This document shows positions 61,445 through 64,000 of a stretch of 64,000 nt of DNA, piece after piece. The first letter of the stretch is position 1. Each line of letters starts with the position of its first letter. Location of the stretch: positions 57,325 to 121,324 of the forward strand of contig UBKJ01000033.1 of the NCBI GenBank assembly GCA_900465915.1, written 5' to 3'. The DNA comes from Hyphomicrobiales bacterium (GTDB taxonomy: Bacteria > Pseudomonadota > Alphaproteobacteria > Rhizobiales > Rhizobiaceae). A program made the translations under genes and the position numbers. The notes under the pieces were generated by a model. The model was not told the DNA's origin. It worked only from the letters and a program-made list of their open reading frames with translations, and made no database searches.

Positions 61445-63007
61445 ATGAGCACCACGGCACATCCCGACACAATTCTCATCATCGACTTTGGCAGTCAGGT
61501 CACGCAGTTGATCGCGCGCCGCGTGCGCGAGGCCAATGTCTATTGCGAAATCGTTCCGTTTCAGTCGGCGGAAGAGGCTTTCCGGCGGCTGAATCCGAAA
61601 GGCGTGATCCTTTCCGGCAGCCCGCATTCCACCGTCGACATCGGTTCCCCGCGCGCGCCGCAATCGATCTTCGAGGCGGGTATCCCCGTTCTCGGCATCT
61701 GCTATGGCGAGCAGACCATCTGCGCCCAGCTCGGCGGCAAGGTGGAAAGCGGCCATGACCGCGAATTCGGCCGCGCCTTCCTCGACGTGCAGGAGGACAG
61801 CCCGCTCTTCGCAGGCATATGGGCCAAGGGCACGCGTCATCAGGTGTGGATGAGCCATGGCGACCGCGTCACCGCGCTACCCGAAGGCTTCACCATCATC
61901 GGCACCTCGCCCAACGCGCCTTTCGCCGCCATCGCCGACGAGAAGCGCAAATATTACGGCGTGCAGTTCCACCCGGAAGTGGTGCATACGCCGGACGGCG
62001 CGAAGCTGTTGCAGAATTTCGTCCATCGCATCGTCGGCGTGAAGCCCGGCTGGACCATGGGCGCTTATCGCGAACAGGCCGTCGCGGCGATCCGCAAACA
62101 AGTCGGTTCCGGCAAGGTGATCTGCGCGCTCTCGGGCGGTGTCGATTCCTCCGTCGCAGCCCTTCTGGCGCATGAGGCGGTCGGTGACCAGCTTACCTGC
62201 ATTCTGGTCGACCACGGCCTGATGCGCAAGAACGAAGCGGCGCAAGTCGTTGAAATGTTTCGCGAACATTACAACCTGCCGCTGATCCTCGTCGACGCCG
62301 CCGACCGCTTCATCGGTGAACTGGAAGGCGAAAGCGACCCGGAAAAGAAGCGCAAGACCATCGGCCGCCTGTTCATCGAAGTGTTCGAGGAAGAGGCGAA
62401 GAAGCTCGGCGGCGCGGATTTCCTCGTTCAGGGCACGCTTTATCCGGACGTGATCGAAAGCGTCTCCTTCACCGGCGGCCCGTCGGTGACGATCAAGTCG
62501 CACCACAATGTCGGCGGCCTGCCGGAACGCATGAAGATGCAGCTTGTCGAGCCGCTGCGCGAATTGTTCAAGGATGAAGTGCGCCTGCTCGGCAAGGAAC
62601 TGGGCCTGCCTGACAGCTTCATCGGCCGCCACCCGTTCCCCGGACCGGGCCTCGCGATCCGCTGCCCCGGCGGCGTGACGCGCGATAAGCTGGAAATCCT
62701 GCGCGAGGCCGACGCGATCTATCTCGACGAAATCCGCAAGGCGGGCCTCTACGACGCCATATGGCAGGCATTCGCCGTGCTCCTGCCGGTGCAAACGGTG
62801 GGCGTGATGGGCGACGGCCGCACCTACGAATTCGTCTGCGCGCTTCGCGCGGTAACGTCCGTGGACGGCATGACGGCGGATTTCTACCACTACGACATGA
62901 ACTTCCTCGGCGCCGCCGCCACCCGCATCATCAACGAAGTCCGCGGCATCAACCGCGTCGTCTACGACGTGACCTCGAAGCCGCCCGGCACGATCGAGTG
63001 GGAGTGA
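61445..63007 (+). CDS. guaA: GMP synthase (glutamine-hydrolysing)
   Basis: The 520-residue enzyme aminates XMP to GMP. The amidotransferase half has the nucleophile Cys in LGICYGEQT and the His/Glu pair in GVQFHPEVVHT; the ATP-pyrophosphatase loop is ALSGGVDSSVAA (about residues 229-240), and the C-terminus ends TSKPPGTIEWE. It completes the guaB-guaA pathway. The 3' end of guaA is a frequent integration target for tyrosine integrases, and an integrase gene begins 308 bases downstream. Confidence 0.97.
   Translation: MSTTAHPDTILIIDFGSQVTQLIARRVREANVYCEIVPFQSAEEAFRRLNPKGVILSGSPHSTVDIGSPRAPQSIFEAGIPVLGICYGEQTICAQLGGKVESGHDREFGRAFLDVQEDSPLFAGIWAKGTRHQVWMSHGDRVTALPEGFTIIGTSPNAPFAAIADEKRKYYGVQFHPEVVHTPDGAKLLQNFVHRIVGVKPGWTMGAYREQAVAAIRKQVGSGKVICALSGGVDSSVAALLAHEAVGDQLTCILVDHGLMRKNEAAQVVEMFREHYNLPLILVDAADRFIGELEGESDPEKKRKTIGRLFIEVFEEEAKKLGGADFLVQGTLYPDVIESVSFTGGPSVTIKSHHNVGGLPERMKMQLVEPLRELFKDEVRLLGKELGLPDSFIGRHPFPGPGLAIRCPGGVTRDKLEILREADAIYLDEIRKAGLYDAIWQAFAVLLPVQTVGVMGDGRTYEFVCALRAVTSVDGMTADFYHYDMNFLGAAATRIINEVRGINRVVYDVTSKPPGTIEWE
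62981..63007 (+). other. Candidate attachment site at the 3' end of guaA
   Basis: The last nine codons of guaA are the region used as an attachment core by guaA-specific integrases in many bacteria. Here guaA is intact and is followed by its terminator, then AT-richer DNA and an integrase, as expected for the left junction of an inserted island. The second core copy would lie outside the window. Confidence 0.35.
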
Positions 63008-63054
63008 TCCCACGTCCGGCATAGACTGGCATCAAAGAGCATTAAAACACCGAT

Positions 63055-63080
63055 AAGCCCGCGTAATTGCGGGCTTTTTT
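63055..63080 (+). terminator. guaA terminator
   Basis: AAGCCCGC (63055-63062) and GCGGGCTT (63069-63076) form an eight-base stem around GTAATT, followed by a run of T. Confidence 0.92.
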
Positions 63081-63139
63081 CGTTCTTGGCGTAGCACTGT
63101 CTGGCAAATTTTCGCATCGCCAAGCACCCCGTTTCTATG

Positions 63140-63289
63140 GCATGGTAGATGGTACGATTTGAACCTGATGCCATGTTCGGCACTCGATACCATGCTGCCT
63201 CTGATGGGGTGTTCATGGTATTGAATTTAGATAACACATTGTTCTTAAAGAATTTTTTTGAGGATTTGTGGGGCTTTTTGAGCATGGTA
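63140..63289. repeat. Four CATGGTA motifs between guaA and the integrase gene
   Basis: CATGGTA occurs at 63141-63147, inverted at 63188-63194, at 63214-63220 and at 63283-63289, with an extra ATGGTA at 63149-63154. Three of the copies are preceded by G. Clustering beside an integrase gene suits arm-type integrase sites. Confidence 0.5.
63221..63249 (+). promoter_or_regulatory. Candidate integrase promoter
   Basis: TTGAAT (63221-63226) and CTTAAA (63244-63249) are 17 bases apart in an AT-rich stretch. The -35 adjoins one CATGGTA motif, which would let the integrase repress itself. Confidence 0.4.
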
Positions 63290-63315
63290 TTTTTGAGAGG
63301 AAACCGAACCCGACC

Positions 63316-63915
63316 ATGCTGACTGATACCAAGCTGCGCAACCTCAAGCCAAAGGACAAGCTCTACAAAGTGAATGACCGTGACGGCCTCTACGTGGCCA
63401 TCACGCCAGCGGGTTCGATTTCATTCCGCTACAACTACTCGATCCACGGCAGGCAGGAGACAATCACCTTCGGCCGCTACGGTGTCGGAGGGATCACGCT
63501 AGCGGAAGCACGCGAACGGCTGGGTGAAGCCAAGAAGATGATCGCCGCAGGGAAATCTCCAGCCAAGGAGAAGGCGCGGGACAAAGCACGCGTCAAGGAT
63601 GCCGAGACATTCGGCGCGTGGGCCGAGAAGTGGCTGCGCGGCTATCAGATGGCAGAAAAGACTCGCGACATGCGTCGAGCCACGTTCGAGCGCGAGCTTA
63701 AGCCGAAGTTCGGCAACCAGAAGCTGACAGAAATCACCCATGAGGATTTACGGGCGCTGACTGATGCGATTGTGGAGCGCGGGGCACCGGCAACGGCCGT
63801 GCTTTGCCGCGAAATTGTGATGCAGGTCTTCCGTTGGGCTATAGAACGCGGCCAGAAGGTTGAGAACCCGGCCGATCTGGTGCGCCCGTCGACCATTGCA
63901 AAGTTTGAGCTGTGA
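63316..63915 (+). pseudogene. Truncated tyrosine recombinase/integrase (DUF4102 N-terminus)
   Basis: The ORF encodes about 199 residues of a P4-type integrase: the N-terminal DUF4102 arm-binding domain (LTDTKLRNLKPKDKLYKVNDRDGLYVAI in part, then YNYSIHGRQETITFGRYGVGGITLAEARERL) and the core-binding SAM-like domain (about residues 85-190). Full-length relatives have about 400 residues with a catalytic R-H-R-Y domain, which is absent. The frame ends in RPSTIAKFEL-stop where homologues continue with an E-P-R-D-R-A-L-type linker. The break coincides with the start of IS-like sequence at 63911. The ATG at 63316 is preferred to the GTG at 63268. Confidence 0.85.
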
Positions 63916-64000
63916 TTAGGCATGGAATAAGGACCCCGCAAATGGGGTGATCGGCGTCCAAACGGGACCCCCATCTGCGATGGGGTTACAACAGCCTCCG
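63911..64000. mobile_element. Probable left end of an IS21-like insertion sequence, continuing past the window
   Basis: From TGTGATTAGG at 63911 the sequence leaves the integrase family and contains GGACCCC-type repeats: GACCCCGCAAATGGGGTGAT and GACCCCCATCTGCGATGGGG, the second with a CCCCAT/ATGGGG dyad. Multiple short repeats inside a TG-starting end are usual for IS21-family elements upstream of istA, and this GGGGTGATCGGCGTCC-like motif is one I associate with rhizobial IS21 relatives from memory. No transposase is in view, so the family call is tentative. Confidence 0.5.

Noticed and set aside
63128..63180. tRNA fragment (GGTTCAAATC on the minus strand) as the integrase target
   Set aside because: The bases flanking the T-loop-like sequence do not pair into a T stem and no acceptor stem or CCA end is present; guaA is the more likely target.
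62962..63285. 107-codon minus-strand ORF across the end of guaA
   Set aside because: Half of it is antisense to guaA and the rest is spacer; no ribosome-binding site.

Overview
The window is GC-rich (about two thirds by eye), densely coded chromosomal DNA from an alphaproteobacterium, most likely of the Hyphomicrobiales (Rhizobiales). Supporting signs are hisZ with short-form hisG, the lipid A/Kdo cluster IMPase-DUF4170-DUF374-waaA-lpxK-DUF2093-mutL, an HrcA/CIRCE-controlled groESL, and gene neighbourhoods (glcDEF, hisS-hisZ-hisG-doxX, fumC, groESL, ribF-ileS) that resemble Brucella-type chromosomes. The GC content looks higher than in Brucella itself, so I do not name a genus. Almost everything is housekeeping.

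Layout. 1-3.8 kb: the tail of a glutamine amidotransferase, a 44-residue membrane peptide gene, and leftward regulator and phosphatase genes. 3.8-7.9 kb: the glycolate oxidase operon glcDEF, divergent from a LysR regulator with a perfect palindrome between them. 7.9-8.2 kb: the one gap above 300 bases. It holds a 21-codon ORF with a very strong ribosome-binding site, a distant 14-base perfect complement of that site, and an opposing promoter and terminator that define an antisense RNA. 8.2-18.5 kb: aldo/keto reductase, L,D-transpeptidase, tag, LysE exporter, hisS-hisZ-hisG, DoxX, fumC, and an FMN reductase/HxlR divergent pair. 18.7-20.9 kb: groES-groEL. 20.9-22.5 kb: a TetR repressor and its probable target dehydrogenase, each with a matching operator. 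22.5-31.7 kb: a Tad-type pilus protein, HAD phosphatase, ribF, ileS, a lipoprotein, cytochrome b561 and tadA.

31.8-45.6 kb: rluB-type pseudouridine synthase, rsmD, two M16 proteases (one active, one lacking the zinc site), a patatin, a K+/H+ antiporter, pmbA, and the outer-membrane lipid cluster. 45.6-52.7 kb: leftward mutL, manC, manB, P1 peptidase and a ClC channel. 52.9-63.0 kb: guaB, oxyR/catalase with an OxyR box, rsmB-like methylase, thioesterase, SDR/AraC pair, nucleosidase and guaA. 63.0-64.0 kb: AT-richer foreign DNA. A tyrosine integrase gene follows the guaA terminator and is cut in its core-binding region, at base 63911, by what looks like the left end of an IS21-like element that runs out of the window.

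The most noteworthy candidate is the 7.94-8.20 kb locus. It has the architecture of a type I toxin-antitoxin or self-sequestered small-peptide gene, but I do not recognise the peptide.
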